Positions 20,671 through 31,006 of a stretch of DNA of 64,000 bases are shown here, piece after piece. Location: the NCBI RefSeq assembly GCF_016722895.1, contig NZ_JAEQNA010000007.1:1-64000 (forward strand). Direction: 5' to 3'. The notes beneath the pieces are model-generated. The model had not been told where the DNA came from. It ran no database searches and saw only the letters and a list, made by a program, of their open reading frames with translations. Each line of letters opens with the position of its first letter. The first letter of the stretch is position 1. This DNA comes from Ramlibacter aurantiacus. Lineage in GTDB: Bacteria; Pseudomonadota; Gammaproteobacteria; Burkholderiales; Burkholderiaceae_C. The translations under genes were made by a program, and so were the position numbers.

Positions 20671-21563
20671 ACCGGCCCATGGAGCTGGTGCTGATCACCG
20701 GCATGTCGGGCTCGGGCAAGTCCGTGGCGCTGCGCGCGCTGGAGGACGCGGGCTACTACTGCGTCGATAACCTGCCGCCCGAGCTGCTGCTGCCCTTCGT
20801 GCAGCTGGAAGAGCGCGTGGCGTCGCGGCAGCTGGCGATCGCGATGGACGTGCGCAGCGCCAAGTCACTGCCGCAGGTGCCGACGCAGCTGCACGAGCTG
20901 CGCCAGCGCGGGGTGACGGTGCGCTCGGTGTTCCTCGATTCGACCACCGACACGCTGGTGCGCCGCTTTTCCGAGACCCGGCGTCGCCATCCCCTGTCGG
21001 GCATGAGGGATACGAACCCAGCTCAGATGAACGAGGCGTCCACCCTGCAGAAGGCGCTGGTGGAAGCCATCGAACTCGAACGTGAGTTGCTGGCCGACCT
21101 GCGAGAGCAGGCCCTGGTGATCGACACCAGCGTCACCCGTCCGGCGCAGCTGCAGGCACAGGTGAAGGAGATGCTGTCGGCGCCCGACAGCCAGCTCACC
21201 CTGGTGTTCGAGTCCTTTGCGTTCAAGCGGGGCATCCCGGTGGACGCCGACTATGTATTCGATGTGCGCATGCTGCCGAACCCGCACTACGAGCCCGAGC
21301 TGCGCCACCTCGACGGACGCGACGGCCCGGTGATCGACTATTTGAAGGCGGCTCCCGAGGTGGAGCGGATGGGGCAGCACATCGAAGGCTTCCTGACCGA
21401 GTGGCTGCCCGCGCTGGCGCGCAACCAGCGCAGCTATGTGACCGTGGCCCTGGGTTGCACCGGCGGCCAGCATCGATCGGTGTACCTGGTGGAAAAGCTC
21501 GCACGCACCTTCGCGCCGCACTGGATCACCCTGAAGCGGCACCGCGAGCTGGAGAACCGTTGA
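20667..21563 (+). CDS. rapZ: RNase adapter protein RapZ
   Basis: This 298-residue nucleotide-binding protein (former YvcJ/YhbJ family) guides RNase E to small RNAs and controls amino-sugar synthesis in enterobacteria. It has an N-terminal Walker A (GMSGSGKS), the [13 protein letters not shown] motif and a conserved C-terminal domain ([20 protein letters not shown]). In many betaproteobacteria it lies with PTS and hprK genes, but here it is last in nadK-recN-rapZ. Its role outside enterobacteria is less certain. It ends 15 bases before the convergent mutY stop. Confidence 0.93.
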   Translation: MNRPMELVLITGMSGSGKSVALRALEDAGYYCVDNLPPELLLPFVQLEERVASRQLAIAMDVRSAKSLPQVPTQLHELRQRGVTVRSVFLDSTTDTLVRRFSETRRRHPLSGMRDTNPAQMNEASTLQKALVEAIELERELLADLREQALVIDTSVTRPAQLQAQVKEMLSAPDSQLTLVFESFAFKRGIPVDADYVFDVRMLPNPHYEPELRHLDGRDGPVIDYLKAAPEVERMGQHIEGFLTEWLPALARNQRSYVTVALGCTGGQHRSVYLVEKLARTFAPHWITLKRHRELENR

Positions 21564-21578
21564 AGCTCCCGGAGGCGA

Positions 21579-22610
21579 TCAACCCCGCCCCTGCAGCAAG
21601 GTGCGGATCGGTGCGGGCAGGCCGAGCCGTGGCCAGTGGTCGGCATCGAACCACCCGCCCTCACCTGCCAGCGGTTCGCGGGTCGTGCGCACGGTGACCG
21701 GGTGCAGGTGCAGGTCCTTGTGCGTGAGGACATGCAAAAGGGGCGGCTCTTCACAAACCTGCGCCTGGCCCGGCAGCGCCTGTTGCAGTTCTTCCAGTGA
21801 GGCGAAGGCAGGCAGGCAGTACAAGCCGGCCCACACGCCCTGCTCGGGCCGGCGATGCAGCCACACGGCGCCATCGGGGCTGGAGGCCTTCAGCAGCCAG
21901 AGCGACTGCGCCGTGCGCCGGACGCGCCGGCCCTTGACGGGGTAGCGCTCGGGCTCCCCTTGGCGCCGGGCGGCGCAGGCGTCGGAGACGGGGCACAACA
22001 GGCACTGCGGTCGTCGCGTCGTGCAGACAGTGGCCCCCAGGTCCATCAGGCCCTGCGTGTACGAGGGCATGGCACCGGGCTCTCCCGGCAACAGCTCTTG
22101 GGCGTGCTGCCACAGCTTGCGCTGGTGGGCACTGGACGAGATGTCGTGGTCGAAAGCCAGCAATCGCGTGAGCACGCGCTTGACGTTGCCGTCGAGGATG
22201 GCGGCGCGCTCGCCGAAGCAGAACGCCGCGATGGCGGCCGCGGTGGACGGGCCAATGCCGGGGAGTGTCTGCAACTGCTGCGCGCTGACCGGAAACCGGC
22301 CGCCATGCTCGCTCACCACCTGGCGCGCGCAGGCGTGCAGGTTGCGGGCGCGGCTGTAGTAGCCCAGCCCGCTCCACAGCGCCATCACTTCGTCGGCAGG
22401 CGCGGCGGCCAGCGCCTGCACGTCGGGAAAGCGGCTCGTGAAGCGCTCGTAGTAGCCCAGCACGGTCGCCACCTGCGTCTGCTGCAGCATGGTCTCGGAG
22501 AGCCAGACCCGGTAGGGATCGCGCGTGCCCTGCCAAGGCAGTCCGCTGCGGCCATGCCGCGCCTGCCAGGCCACCACGCGGCTGGCGAAATCACCGGCGC
22601 AGCCGGTCAT
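21579..22610 (-). CDS. mutY: A/G-specific adenine DNA glycosylase MutY
   Basis: This 343-residue base-excision enzyme removes adenine mispaired with 8-oxoguanine. The helix-hairpin-helix motif LPGIGPSTAAAI is followed by the catalytic Asp region and a 4Fe-4S loop with the spacing Cys-x6-Cys-x2-Cys-x5-Cys (CTTRRPQCLLCPVSDAC). The C-terminal NUDIX-like domain recognises 8-oxoG. It overlaps by four bases the end of the upstream GTPase gene, so the two are likely co-transcribed. Its functional partner MutM is also in this window (25146). Confidence 0.95.
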   Translation of the reverse strand: MTGCAGDFASRVVAWQARHGRSGLPWQGTRDPYRVWLSETMLQQTQVATVLGYYERFTSRFPDVQALAAAPADEVMALWSGLGYYSRARNLHACARQVVSEHGGRFPVSAQQLQTLPGIGPSTAAAIAAFCFGERAAILDGNVKRVLTRLLAFDHDISSSAHQRKLWQHAQELLPGEPGAMPSYTQGLMDLGATVCTTRRPQCLLCPVSDACAARRQGEPERYPVKGRRVRRTAQSLWLLKASSPDGAVWLHRRPEQGVWAGLYCLPAFASLEELQQALPGQAQVCEEPPLLHVLTHKDLHLHPVTVRTTREPLAGEGGWFDADHWPRLGLPAPIRTLLQGRG

Positions 22611-24646
22611 GCGGTTTTCTTGAGCGGGGGCTGGTGAAAGGCCGCCGAAGGCTCGAAGTCGTCATCGGCCTCGGCGCTGGACGCGGAAGCGATGCGGGCC
22701 AGGGTGGCCGACGGGTTGAGCAAGGGCGCGGTGAGTTCGGCGAGTCGGCCATTGAGCCCCTGCACCGCGCCTTCGTGCCCCGCCAGTTCCGTGATGCGGT
22801 CGTCCAGGGTGGCGGCCGCCTTCTGGATGCGGTCGACGGCCTCGATGCGGCGGGCAAAGTTGCGGCGGCGCTCGCGCAACTGCGCATCGAGCTGGGCCGC
22901 GGCCGACTTGTTCCACAGCTCCACTTCGGCCAGCGCCGCCTCGTGGATGGCACGAAGCCGCGTGGTGAGCGCCCGCACCACGCGGTCGGAGAAGCTGGCC
23001 TGGGCCATGCGCAGCATGTTGGTCACGCCCAGGTACTGCAGGTGGCTGCGCTGCACCAGTTCGATGTCGTGCTCGAAGCGCTGCAGGTCGGGCTCGCGCG
23101 GAATCTGCAGCGAAAAGCCGTGCTCGGCGTTGAGCTGGCGGAAGGCGCTGCCGAGCATGGCGTGGATCTCGGTGCTGATCGCACGGGCGCGCTGCAGGTT
23201 GGCGCGCAAACGATCGAAGGTGCGGCCATAGGCCTTCTTCACGCCCAGCTTGATGCCTGGCTGGCGCAGGGCGTAGGTGAGTTCGCTCATCTCGCCACGA
23301 AGCTGCGCGGTTCCGAGCAACTCCATCAGCTGCCGCAGCAGCTTGAGGTGGATGGAGCGTACGGCATGGATGCGCGCGCCGCTCTCGTCGAACTCGGCCT
23401 GTTCCTGCTCGATGCGTGACTGCATGTGGCGAATGACCGCGCTGTTCTTGCCGCGCAGCCCCTTGAGTTCGACCATCTGCTCGGCCAGCTCACGCCGGCG
23501 GCTTTGGATGGCATGCGCGGCTTCCTCGCGCAGTTCGGCGACACCGGCCGCGACGGCGGCACGCAGAATGCGCTGGCGCTGCGCCAGGGTGCCGTGGGCC
23601 AGTGCCAGTTCGAGCATGGGCAACTGGCTGGCCATCAGCAGGTCGGTGTCGTTGGTGATCTTGGCCATCAGGCCTTTTTGCGCCGACACCGGAATGACGC
23701 GCTCGACGGGCAGGCCCAGGATCTCGGCGGAGGTGCTGCGCTGGCGGTCGATCTGCTCCTGCACCTGCTCGGGCGTGCTCAGCTCGTCCCAGAGCGTATC
23801 GATCTTGTTCAGCACCACCAGCCGCGAGTCGGTCTCGCCGGCCGGCACTGACAGGTGGTCGCGCCAGATCGCCATGTCGGAGCGGGTCACGCCCGACTCG
23901 GCCGCCAGGATGAAGACCACGGCGTGCGCCTGCGGAATCAGGTTGACGGTGAGTTCGGGCTCGGCGCCGATGGCGTTGAGCCCCGGCGTGTCGAGGATGA
24001 CCAGGCCCTGCTTGAGCAGCGGATGCGGGATGTTGATCAGCGCGTGCCGCCAGCGCGGGATTTCGACCTGGCCTTCGGAGGTCAGGCGGGGGTTGTCCTC
24101 GGGCAGGTCGTCGTGCCAGAACCCGAGCTCTCGGGCCTGGTCCAGGCTCACGTGGTTGACCTCGGAGACCTTCTCCAGCGCCTGGGCCAGCTGCGCCGGA
24201 TCCTTGACGTCCAGCTCGACCTGCCACCAGCGCTCGGGCACCTGCCGCCATTCACTCAGCCCCTGCGGCTGCAGCCGTGTCTCGATGGGCAGCAGCCGCA
24301 AGGACGGGAGGACTTCCGGATCCCATCCGAGCTCGGTGGGGCACATGGTGGTGCGTCCGGCGCTGGCGGGCATGATGCGGCGCTTGTAGCCGGCGAAGAA
24401 GATCGCGTTGATCAGCTCGGACTTGCCGCGGGAGAACTCGGCCACGAAGGCCACCATGACCTTGTCGGCACGCACCTGCTGCTCCAGGCGGCGCAGGCGC
24501 TCGAGCACGCCATCGTCCTGCAACTCGTTCTCGCCCAGCCACTCGGAGAGGCGTTTGAGACGAAGCGCGAAGTCACGGCGCCACGCGCCGTGCTGGTCGA
24601 GCTGGTCTTTGAACGAGAGGGTCACTGGCATTCCCGGGGTGCTCAT
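22607..24646 (-). CDS. Dynamin-like GTPase
   Basis: This large GTP-binding protein of about 679 residues belongs to the bacterial dynamin-like group. A P-loop variant VAEFSRGKSELINAI lies near residue 70, switch threonines in GRTTMCPTELGW, G3 LDTPGLNAIG, and G4 NKID. The rest is long amphipathic helix typical of dynamin stalks. Such proteins are proposed to act at membranes, but the cellular role here is unknown. I place the start at ATG 24646; ATG 24631 is an alternative and the sequence upstream is not conserved-looking. It is translationally coupled to mutY. Confidence 0.85.
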   Translation of the reverse strand: MSTPGMPVTLSFKDQLDQHGAWRRDFALRLKRLSEWLGENELQDDGVLERLRRLEQQVRADKVMVAFVAEFSRGKSELINAIFFAGYKRRIMPASAGRTTMCPTELGWDPEVLPSLRLLPIETRLQPQGLSEWRQVPERWWQVELDVKDPAQLAQALEKVSEVNHVSLDQARELGFWHDDLPEDNPRLTSEGQVEIPRWRHALINIPHPLLKQGLVILDTPGLNAIGAEPELTVNLIPQAHAVVFILAAESGVTRSDMAIWRDHLSVPAGETDSRLVVLNKIDTLWDELSTPEQVQEQIDRQRSTSAEILGLPVERVIPVSAQKGLMAKITNDTDLLMASQLPMLELALAHGTLAQRQRILRAAVAAGVAELREEAAHAIQSRRRELAEQMVELKGLRGKNSAVIRHMQSRIEQEQAEFDESGARIHAVRSIHLKLLRQLMELLGTAQLRGEMSELTYALRQPGIKLGVKKAYGRTFDRLRANLQRARAISTEIHAMLGSAFRQLNAEHGFSLQIPREPDLQRFEHDIELVQRSHLQYLGVTNMLRMAQASFSDRVVRALTTRLRAIHEAALAEVELWNKSAAAQLDAQLRERRRNFARRIEAVDRIQKAAATLDDRITELAGHEGAVQGLNGRLAELTAPLLNPSATLARIASASSAEADDDFEPSAAFHQPPLKKTA

Positions 24647-24711
24647 GAATATAGCAGCCGGTCGAGCCGCCCGGCAGAAGCCAAAAGCTCTAAATGAGCG
24701 TTCATTTCCGG

Positions 24712-25086
24712 CTAAATCAGGGGCAAGCGGGCGCGGCATGCGTCGACCTGATTGACGAATCGCTCAAGCGTCCGAAAGAAATGGGTGAACGAAAGAACCT
24801 GCAGGAAGAAGCGTTGCCGCAGCCACACCCGGCCAGCCGAGTCCCATGCCAGATGACTGATGCCTTCCCGGGCTTGCGCGAGCGCGACGGCGACGGCCGG
24901 GTCGGCCACATCCACCCGGCCCACCCGCCCCTCCACGTCGAAAGCCCCAGCCGTGGGAACCGGGGTGAAGCTCACGACGATGTCATCGAATTGCAACGCA
25001 CAGTGCCCCTCGGGGCCCGGGACGAGGTGCGGCAAGCGAAGTTGCCGCGCCAGCTGGGCGATCAATTCTGCATAGGTCATGGGCAT
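24712..25086 (-). CDS. Small protein resembling class I type III secretion chaperones (CesT/SycE fold)
   Basis: The 124-residue product has the pattern of CesT-family chaperones. An N-terminal helix (YAELIAQLARQLRLP) leads to a strand with GHCALQFDDIVVSF, a VEGRVGRVDV strand, a helix, and a final strand-helix pair (GRVWLRQRFFLQVLSFTHFFRTLERFVNQVD). Such chaperones bind and escort secreted effectors. No type III secretion gene is adjacent; its neighbours are the dynamin-like GTPase and mutM. The family assignment rests on motif pattern only and could be wrong. Confidence 0.55.
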   Translation of the reverse strand: MPMTYAELIAQLARQLRLPHLVPGPEGHCALQFDDIVVSFTPVPTAGAFDVEGRVGRVDVADPAVAVALAQAREGISHLAWDSAGRVWLRQRFFLQVLSFTHFFRTLERFVNQVDACRARLPLI

Positions 25087-25145
25087 GCGTCCGCACGTTC
25101 AGGAAGCCTCTCTTTAACACCAAGGGCCACAGGCGCGCATCGGGA

Positions 25146-25958
25146 TCAGCGCTGACAGCGCGGGCAGAAGAAGGTGGCGCGCTGGCCCTGCCGGATCATG
25201 CGGATGGGCGTGTCGCAGTGCCGGCAAGGCTGGCCCTCGCGGTCGTAGACCATGGCCTCGAGCTGGAAATAGCCGGACTCGCCTCGCGCGTTGGAGAAGT
25301 CGCGCAGGGTGCTGCCGCCCTTGCTCACGGCCCGCGCGAGGACGTCTCGCACGGCCGCGTGCAGGCGGGCGGCGCGCTCGCGGCCGATGCGAGCCGCGGA
25401 AGTCGTGGGGCGGATGCCGGCGAGGAACAGCGCCTCGGACGCATAGATGTTGCCGACACCGACCACCACGTCGCCCGCCAGCAGCACCTGCTTGATGGGT
25501 GCCTTGCGCCGGCGCAGCGCGTCGTGGAAGTCGGCCACACCGAACTCATCGCCCAGCGGCTCCACGCCGAGGCGGCCCAGCAGCTTGACGGCTTCGGGCG
25601 CGGTGTCGGCCGGCGCGAACACCACGGCCCCGAAGCGCCGCGGATCGTTCAGCCGCAGCTCGCCGCGCGTGGTGACGAGGTCGAAGTGGTCGTGCACGCC
25701 GGGCAGCGGCTGGTTCGACAAGAAGCTGAGGCTGCCGGACATGCCCAGGTGCAGCAGGAGCACCCCGCGATCCAGGTCCAGAAGCAGGTACTTGCCGCGC
25801 CTGCGCACCGACTGCACCGTGCGTCCCACGAGTTCCCGCGGATCACAACCGAGAGCCCAGCGCAGCGGCTTGCCCATTCGAACCGCCAGGATGCGTCCGC
25901 CGACGATGCGATCAGCAAAACTCAGGCGCGTGACTTCGACTTCGGGTAGCTCGGGCAT
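25146..25958 (-). CDS. mutM: Formamidopyrimidine-DNA glycosylase MutM (Fpg)
   Basis: This 270-residue bifunctional glycosylase/lyase excises 8-oxoguanine. The mature N-terminus PELPEVEV gives catalytic Pro2 and Glu3, KPLRWAL holds the conserved Lys, the H2TH region reads [16 protein letters not shown], and the C-terminal zinc finger has CRHCDTP and CPRC. The frame extends upstream to 26105, but MPELPEVEV at 25958 is the invariant start. It is divergent from the TPR gene across only 19 bases, so the two genes must share overlapping control sequences. Confidence 0.95.
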   Translation of the reverse strand: MPELPEVEVTRLSFADRIVGGRILAVRMGKPLRWALGCDPRELVGRTVQSVRRRGKYLLLDLDRGVLLLHLGMSGSLSFLSNQPLPGVHDHFDLVTTRGELRLNDPRRFGAVVFAPADTAPEAVKLLGRLGVEPLGDEFGVADFHDALRRRKAPIKQVLLAGDVVVGVGNIYASEALFLAGIRPTTSAARIGRERAARLHAAVRDVLARAVSKGGSTLRDFSNARGESGYFQLEAMVYDREGQPCRHCDTPIRMIRQGQRATFFCPRCQR

Positions 25959-25977
25959 GTTTGGAGGGGGGCCGATT

Positions 25978-27753
25978 ATGATGGCCCGGATGATCCTTAA
26001 CGCGCGTTTCGGGGCCGTGGCCGCGGCCTTGTGGGTGACGATCCAGGCCGCATCGGCGCAGACGAGCCCGCCCATGATGCGGCCAGGCGCACCGGCAGCA
26101 AGCACCGATGCGGCGACCTCGGGGCTGAGCGCCGAAATGTTCTACCAGTTGCTGCTGGGCGAGCTCAGCGCACGCAGCGACGACCCCGGCATGGGCTTCT
26201 CCCTGATGCTGGATGCGGCGCGCAAGAGCAATGACCCTGCCCTGTTCGAGCGCGCCGTCGAGATCGCCCTGCAGGCTCGCGCCGGCGAATCCGCCCTGCA
26301 GGCGGCGCAAGCCTGGAAGCAGGCCCACCCCGCCTCGCGCGAGGCCAACCGATACCTGCTGCAGATCCTGATCGCCCTGAACCGTCCGGCCGATACGGTG
26401 GAGCCTCTTCGGGCCGAGATGAGCCTGGCAACGCCCGCCGAGCGGCAGTCGGTGCTCACGGCGGTGCCCCGGCTGTACGCCCGCTTGAGCGACAAGAAGC
26501 AGGCGGTGCAGGTGGTCGAGCAGGCACTCACCGAGTGGCTGACCCGCTCCGAAACGACCGCCGCGGCCTGGGCTGCAGTCGGTCGGCTGCGGCTCGCCGC
26601 CGGGGACAACGCGGGCGCGCTCGCGGCTGCCAGCAAGGCGCACGCGGCGAATCCGGCCGCCGAGGGCTCGGCCCTGCTGGCGCTGGACCTGATGGACCCG
26701 CGCCAGCCACAGGCCGAGGCCATGGTGCGCCGGTACCTGGTGAGCGAGAAGCCTTTGCCGGAACTGCGAATGGCCTACGCCCGCGCGCTCATCGACGCCC
26801 AGCGCGTCACCGAAGCCAGCGACCAACTGCAGCGGGTCACCGCTGAGAAGCCGGAGCTGCCCGAGCCCTGGCTGCTGCTGGGCCTGGTGCAAGTACAGGA
26901 GAACCGGCTGGAACCCGCGGAAGCCTCGTTGAACCGGTACCTGCAGCTGCTGCAGGACGCCCGCGGCCCTGCTGCCGAACGCAGCCGCGGCCGGTCGCAG
27001 GCCTATCTGGCACTGGCGCAGATCGCCGAGAAACGCCAGGACCTGGCCGCAGCCAACGCGTGGCTGGACCGCATCGAAAACGCCCAGGAGCTGGTGAGTG
27101 CGCAGGCTCGGCGCGCGTCCATCCTGGCGCGGCAGGGCAGGCTGGAGGAAGGCCGCAAGCTGCTGCGCCAGCTGCCCGATCGCACGCCCGCCGACGCGCG
27201 CATGAAGCTCATGGCCGAGGTGCAGCTGCTGCGCGAGAACCGCCAGTGGAAGCAGGCCGGTGAACTGCTGCAACAGGCGGTCGCCAAAGAGCCGAGCGAC
27301 GCCGAGCTGCTCTACGACCTGGCCATGGTGGCCGAAAAAACGGGTGACTTTGCGAGCACCGAGCGGCTGCTGCGCAAGGCCATCGACATCAAGCCCGACT
27401 TCCACCATGCGTACAACGCGCTCGGCTTCTCTCTCGCAGATCGCAACCAGCGTCTGCCCGAGGCTCGCCGACTGATCCAGAAGGCACTGGAGTTCGCCCC
27501 CGAAGATCCGTTCATCACGGACAGCCTGGCGTGGGTGGAATTCCGGGCGGGCAACAAAGCCGAGGCCCTGCGCCTCCTCGAACGTGCCTATCGGCAACGC
27601 CCCGACGCCGAGATCGCCGCCCATCTGGGCGAGGTGCTCTGGAGCCTGAACCAGCGTGAGCGGGCGCAGGCCATCTGGCGCGAAGGGCTGATGCTCAACC
27701 GCGAGAACGAGACGCTGCAGGAGACGCTCAAGCGCCTGCGGGTCAGCCTGTGA
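25978..27753 (+). CDS. Secreted or periplasmic tetratricopeptide-repeat protein
   Basis: This protein of about 591 residues starts with a signal-peptide-like segment ([17 protein letters not shown]) and is then built almost entirely of TPR-like helical pairs, clearest in the C-terminal half ([28 protein letters not shown], shown as two parts of one repeat, followed by [14 protein letters not shown]). It probably works as a protein-protein scaffold. GGAGG at 25963-25967 supports a start at 25978 or 25981. It forms a tightly overlapping operon with lolB (GTGA) and ispE, an order widely conserved in Burkholderiales, which hints at an envelope role. Confidence 0.85.
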   Translation: MMARMILNARFGAVAAALWVTIQAASAQTSPPMMRPGAPAASTDAATSGLSAEMFYQLLLGELSARSDDPGMGFSLMLDAARKSNDPALFERAVEIALQARAGESALQAAQAWKQAHPASREANRYLLQILIALNRPADTVEPLRAEMSLATPAERQSVLTAVPRLYARLSDKKQAVQVVEQALTEWLTRSETTAAAWAAVGRLRLAAGDNAGALAAASKAHAANPAAEGSALLALDLMDPRQPQAEAMVRRYLVSEKPLPELRMAYARALIDAQRVTEASDQLQRVTAEKPELPEPWLLLGLVQVQENRLEPAEASLNRYLQLLQDARGPAAERSRGRSQAYLALAQIAEKRQDLAAANAWLDRIENAQELVSAQARRASILARQGRLEEGRKLLRQLPDRTPADARMKLMAEVQLLRENRQWKQAGELLQQAVAKEPSDAELLYDLAMVAEKTGDFASTERLLRKAIDIKPDFHHAYNALGFSLADRNQRLPEARRLIQKALEFAPEDPFITDSLAWVEFRAGNKAEALRLLERAYRQRPDAEIAAHLGEVLWSLNQRERAQAIWREGLMLNRENETLQETLKRLRVSL

Positions 27754-28238
27754 CGCGCGGCCGCCGACAAGCGCTGCTGCTTCTGGTGGCAGCCGCCCTG
27801 GCGGGGTGCGCGAGTCCCCCGCGACGCCCCGCCAAGCCCGACCAGGGCTACTGGTCCGGTCGCCTGGGACTGCAGGTGCACGACGATCCGCCGCAGTCGA
27901 TTTCAGCCGCCTTCGAGTTGCGCGGCTCGCCCGAGCAAGGCGAGCTGTCGCTCTTCACCCCTCTTGGTGGCACGGCCGCCATACTGAGCTGGGCCGCCGG
28001 CACGGCGCTGCTGCGAGAGCAAGGCAAGGAACCGCGGCGGTTCCCGTCGATCGACGCCTTGATCGCCGAGGTGCTCGGGGCACCGGTGCCGCTGGCTGCC
28101 CTCTTCGATTGGCTGGCCGGTCGTGCCACCATGGTGCCCGGCTGGACCGCCGACCTCTCCCGGCAAGGCCGCCTTCATGCGAGGCGAACGGAGCCGCTCC
28201 CAGCAGCCGACCTGCGCATCGTGCTGGAGACCCCGTGA
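27750..28238 (+). CDS. lolB: Outer-membrane lipoprotein LolB
   Basis: This 162-residue protein has a lipoprotein signal ending in a lipobox (LVAAALAGC) and a short beta-rich domain typical of LolB (YWSGRLGLQVHDDPPQSISAAFEL). LolB receives lipoproteins from the periplasmic carrier LolA and inserts them into the outer membrane. The GTG start at 27750 overlaps the stop of the TPR gene, and the stop overlaps the GTG start of ispE, so the three genes are translationally coupled. Sequence conservation in this family is low; gene order next to ispE supports the call. Confidence 0.85.
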   Translation: MTRGRRQALLLLVAAALAGCASPPRRPAKPDQGYWSGRLGLQVHDDPPQSISAAFELRGSPEQGELSLFTPLGGTAAILSWAAGTALLREQGKEPRRFPSIDALIAEVLGAPVPLAALFDWLAGRATMVPGWTADLSRQGRLHARRTEPLPAADLRIVLETP

Positions 28239-29095
28239 AGGCGTTGTACGACGTACCCGCGCCGGCCAAGCTCAACCTCTTCCTGCATATCACCGGTCGA
28301 CGCGAAGACGGCATGCACCTGCTGCAGTCGGCCTTCATGCTGGTCGACTGGCATGACACGCTGCACTTCGAACGCCGCGCCACCGCGGGCATCACCCGCG
28401 AAGATCTGTCCACGCCCCTGCCCGCCGATGATCTCTGCGTGCGTGCAGCCCGCGCGCTCCAGCAGGCGACCGGTTGCCACGAAGGCGTCCACATCGTCAT
28501 CGACAAGCGCCTGCCCGCCGAGGCCGGCATGGGAGGTGGCTCGTCGGATGCCGCAAGCTGCCTGCTCGCGCTCAATCGCTTGTGGAGCCTGAACCTCGGC
28601 CAAGTCGAACTCGAACGCATCGGCCTCGCGCTTGGCGCCGACGTACCGTTCTTCCTGCGAGGGCGCAACGCTTGGGTCGAAGGCATTGGTGAACGCATCC
28701 AGGAACTCGAGCTGCCTCCCGCGCGCTTCGTCGTGGTCAAGCCGCCCGAAGGCCTCGCGACCGGCAAAATCTTTTCCGATCCGGAGCTGAATCGCTCCAG
28801 TGACGCTGCTATACTCTCGGGCTTTGCTGCATCGCCTTACGACTTCGGTCGCAACGATCTGCAGCCGGTCGCACAGAAGCTCTGCCCGGGCGTGACACAG
28901 GCCATCGAATGGCTCGGTTCGCAAGGTTTGCACGGCAGGATGACCGGCTCGGGAAGTGCGGTGTTCGCCAGGTTGCCGGAGGGCCAGTTGCCCTCCACCC
29001 CGCCAACGGGATGGCGCCTCGAGGTCTGCAGCAATATGGAGGCCCATCCTCTCGTGGGGTGGGCACCCAGCGACATGTCATCGGTGGGCGGCTGA
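28235..29095 (+). CDS. ispE: 4-diphosphocytidyl-2-C-methyl-D-erythritol kinase
   Basis: This 286-residue GHMP kinase catalyses the ATP-dependent step of the MEP isoprenoid pathway. The N-terminal PAPAKLNLFLHITGRREDG, the ATP-binding PAEAGMGGGSSDAA and the C-terminal GSGSAVFA motif are all present. The start is a GTG at 28235 that overlaps the lolB stop. It is followed closely by tRNA-Gln and prs, the standard order in betaproteobacteria. Confidence 0.95.
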   Translation: MKALYDVPAPAKLNLFLHITGRREDGMHLLQSAFMLVDWHDTLHFERRATAGITREDLSTPLPADDLCVRAARALQQATGCHEGVHIVIDKRLPAEAGMGGGSSDAASCLLALNRLWSLNLGQVELERIGLALGADVPFFLRGRNAWVEGIGERIQELELPPARFVVVKPPEGLATGKIFSDPELNRSSDAAILSGFAASPYDFGRNDLQPVAQKLCPGVTQAIEWLGSQGLHGRMTGSGSAVFARLPEGQLPSTPPTGWRLEVCSNMEAHPLVGWAPSDMSSVGG

Positions 29096-29114
29096 TTCAG
29101 CCGTCAACCTGTGT

Positions 29115-29191
29115 AGGGGAGTCGCCAAGTTGGTCAAGGCACCGGATTTTGATTCCGGCATGCGAGGGTTCGAGTCCTTCCTCCCCTGCCA
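29115..29191 (+). tRNA. tRNA-Gln (UUG)
   Basis: A complete cloverleaf is visible: acceptor AGGGGAG/CTCCCCT, anticodon stem CCGGA/TCCGG with loop TTTTGAT giving anticodon TTG, T arm GAGGG-TTCGAGT-CCTTC, discriminator G and an encoded CCA. It lies between ispE and prs and may be co-transcribed with them. Confidence 0.95.
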
Positions 29192-29232
29192 AATGCATTA
29201 GGCAATAACGTTCGAGATCGCTGGCTCCTCTC

Positions 29233-30210
29233 ATGCAGGCTGCACAAACTCCCGACTTCATGGTTTTCACCGGCAACGCCAATCCCGGATTGGCCGCCGA
29301 GATCGCGAATCACCTGGGGATCTCGCTGGGTGCCGCCACGGTCGGCCGTTTTTCCGACGGCGAAGTGACCGTCGAGATCAACACCAACGTGCGCGCTCGT
29401 GACGTGTTCGTCATCCAGTCCACCTGCGCCCCCACCAATGAGAGCCTGATGGAACTGCTGATCATGGTGGACGCGCTCAAGCGCGCTTCCGCCGAGCGCA
29501 TCAGTGCCGTCATTCCCTACTACGGCTACGCCCGTCAGGACCGCCGCCCGCGGTCGTCGCGCGTGCCCATCTCGGCCAAGGTGGTGGCCAACCTGCTGCA
29601 GACGGTCGGGGTTTCGCGCGTGCTCACCATGGACCTGCACGCCGACCAGATCCAGGGCTTCTTCGACATCCCCGTCGACAACATCTACGCCTCGCCCGTG
29701 CTGCTGGCCGACCTGCGGCAGAAGAACTACAACGACCTGATCGTGGTGTCGCCTGATGTCGGCGGCGTGGTTCGCGCGCGGGCCCTGGCCAAGCAACTGG
29801 GCTGCGATCTCGCCATCATCGACAAGCGTCGGCCGAAGGCGAACGTCAGCGAGGTCATGCACGTGATCGGCGAGATCGAGGGGCGCAACTGCGTGATCAT
29901 GGACGACATGATCGACACCGCCGGCACGCTGGTGAAAGCCGCCGAGGTGCTCAAGGAACGCGGCGCGCGCAAGGTCTACGCCTATTGCACGCACCCCATC
30001 TTCTCCGGCCCGGCCATCGACCGCATCTCCAAGGGGGCTGCGCTCGACGAGGTCGTGGTCACCAACACCATCCCGCTGTCCGACGACGCGCGTGCTTGCG
30101 GCAAGGTCCGCCAGCTGAGCGTCGCACCGCTGATCGCCGAGACGATCCAGCGTATCGCCAAGGGCGAGTCGGTGATGAGCCTTTTCTCGGATCAGGACAA
30201 CCTGTTCTGA
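29233..30210 (+). CDS. prs: Ribose-phosphate pyrophosphokinase (PRPP synthetase)
   Basis: This 325-residue cytosolic enzyme makes PRPP from ribose 5-phosphate and ATP for nucleotide, histidine and tryptophan synthesis. Conserved features include [16 protein letters not shown], the catalytic [12 protein letters not shown] loop, [11 protein letters not shown] and the PRPP-binding motif [13 protein letters not shown]. Length matches the class I family. It ends just before a strong intrinsic terminator at 30220. Confidence 0.97.
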   Translation: MQAAQTPDFMVFTGNANPGLAAEIANHLGISLGAATVGRFSDGEVTVEINTNVRARDVFVIQSTCAPTNESLMELLIMVDALKRASAERISAVIPYYGYARQDRRPRSSRVPISAKVVANLLQTVGVSRVLTMDLHADQIQGFFDIPVDNIYASPVLLADLRQKNYNDLIVVSPDVGGVVRARALAKQLGCDLAIIDKRRPKANVSEVMHVIGEIEGRNCVIMDDMIDTAGTLVKAAEVLKERGARKVYAYCTHPIFSGPAIDRISKGAALDEVVVTNTIPLSDDARACGKVRQLSVAPLIAETIQRIAKGESVMSLFSDQDNLF

Positions 30211-30219
30211 GTCAGCAGC

Positions 30220-30242
30220 GGCCCCGTCAACGGGGCCTTTTT
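30220..30242 (+). terminator. Intrinsic terminator after prs
   Basis: A seven-base-pair GC stem (GGCCCCG / CGGGGCC) closes a TCAA loop and is followed by five T. It separates prs from rplY. Confidence 0.9.
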
Positions 30243-30291
30243 CAACCGGAGTCACACTGGTCGCGGTGGACTCACGCAATCGGAGTCAGTC

Positions 30292-30921
30292 ATGAAATTC
30301 GTCGCTTTTGAGCGCGCCAAGCAGGGAACGGGTGCGAGCCGCCGTCTGCGTATCACGGGCAAGACGCCCGGGATCGTCTACGGTGGCGATGGCCAGCCGC
30401 AACTGATCGAACTCGATCACAACGCGCTGTGGCACGCCCTGAAGAAGGAAGCCTTCCACTCCTCCATCCTCGACATGGAGCTCAACGGCCAGACCAGCAA
30501 GGTGCTGCTGCGTGATGTGCAGTACCACCCGTTCAAGCAGCTGGTCCAGCACGTGGACTTCCAGCGCGTGGACGCCCGCACGCGCCTGCAGAACAAGGTG
30601 CCGGTCCACTACGTGAAGGCCGACGAGTCTGAGGCCGTCAAGCTGGACCATTGCGTGGTCAACCACGTGATCTCCGAACTCGAGATCTCCTGCCTGCCCA
30701 GCGACCTGCCCGAGTTCATCGAGATCGATCTGTCGGGCCTGAAGAAGGGCCAGTCGCTCCACCTGGCCGAGGTCAAGCTGCCCAAGGGCGTGAACGCCGT
30801 CACCCGTGGCAAGAAGAACCCGGTGCTGGTGTCCGTGGTGGCCCCGGCCGCCGAGGAAGCTCCGGCCGAGGCCGCTGCCGCGCCGGCTCCCGAGGCCAAG
30901 AAGGGCAAGGGCAAGAAGTAA
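30292..30921 (+). CDS. rplY: 50S ribosomal protein L25 (CTC form)
   Basis: This 209-residue 5S rRNA-binding ribosomal protein is of the long general-stress (CTC/TL5) type. An N-terminal L25 beta barrel ([16 protein letters not shown]) is followed by the C-terminal TL5 domain and an Ala/Glu/Lys-rich tail. It is flanked by intrinsic terminators, so it is probably transcribed on its own. Position between prs and pth is the usual one in proteobacteria. Confidence 0.95.
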   Translation: MKFVAFERAKQGTGASRRLRITGKTPGIVYGGDGQPQLIELDHNALWHALKKEAFHSSILDMELNGQTSKVLLRDVQYHPFKQLVQHVDFQRVDARTRLQNKVPVHYVKADESEAVKLDHCVVNHVISELEISCLPSDLPEFIEIDLSGLKKGQSLHLAEVKLPKGVNAVTRGKKNPVLVSVVAPAAEEAPAEAAAAPAPEAKKGKGKK

Positions 30922-30964
30922 TCCGAAGCGCCCGGCTGCCGCCTCTGGCAGCCTTGCCATCCCA

Positions 30965-30988
30965 GGCCCGCATCGCGGGCCTTTTTTT
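30965..30988 (+). terminator. Intrinsic terminator after rplY
   Basis: A seven-base-pair stem (GGCCCGC / GCGGGCC) with a three-base loop is followed by seven T. It separates rplY from pth. Confidence 0.9.
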
Positions 30989-31006
30989 CATCTCTAATCC
31001 GGACCC

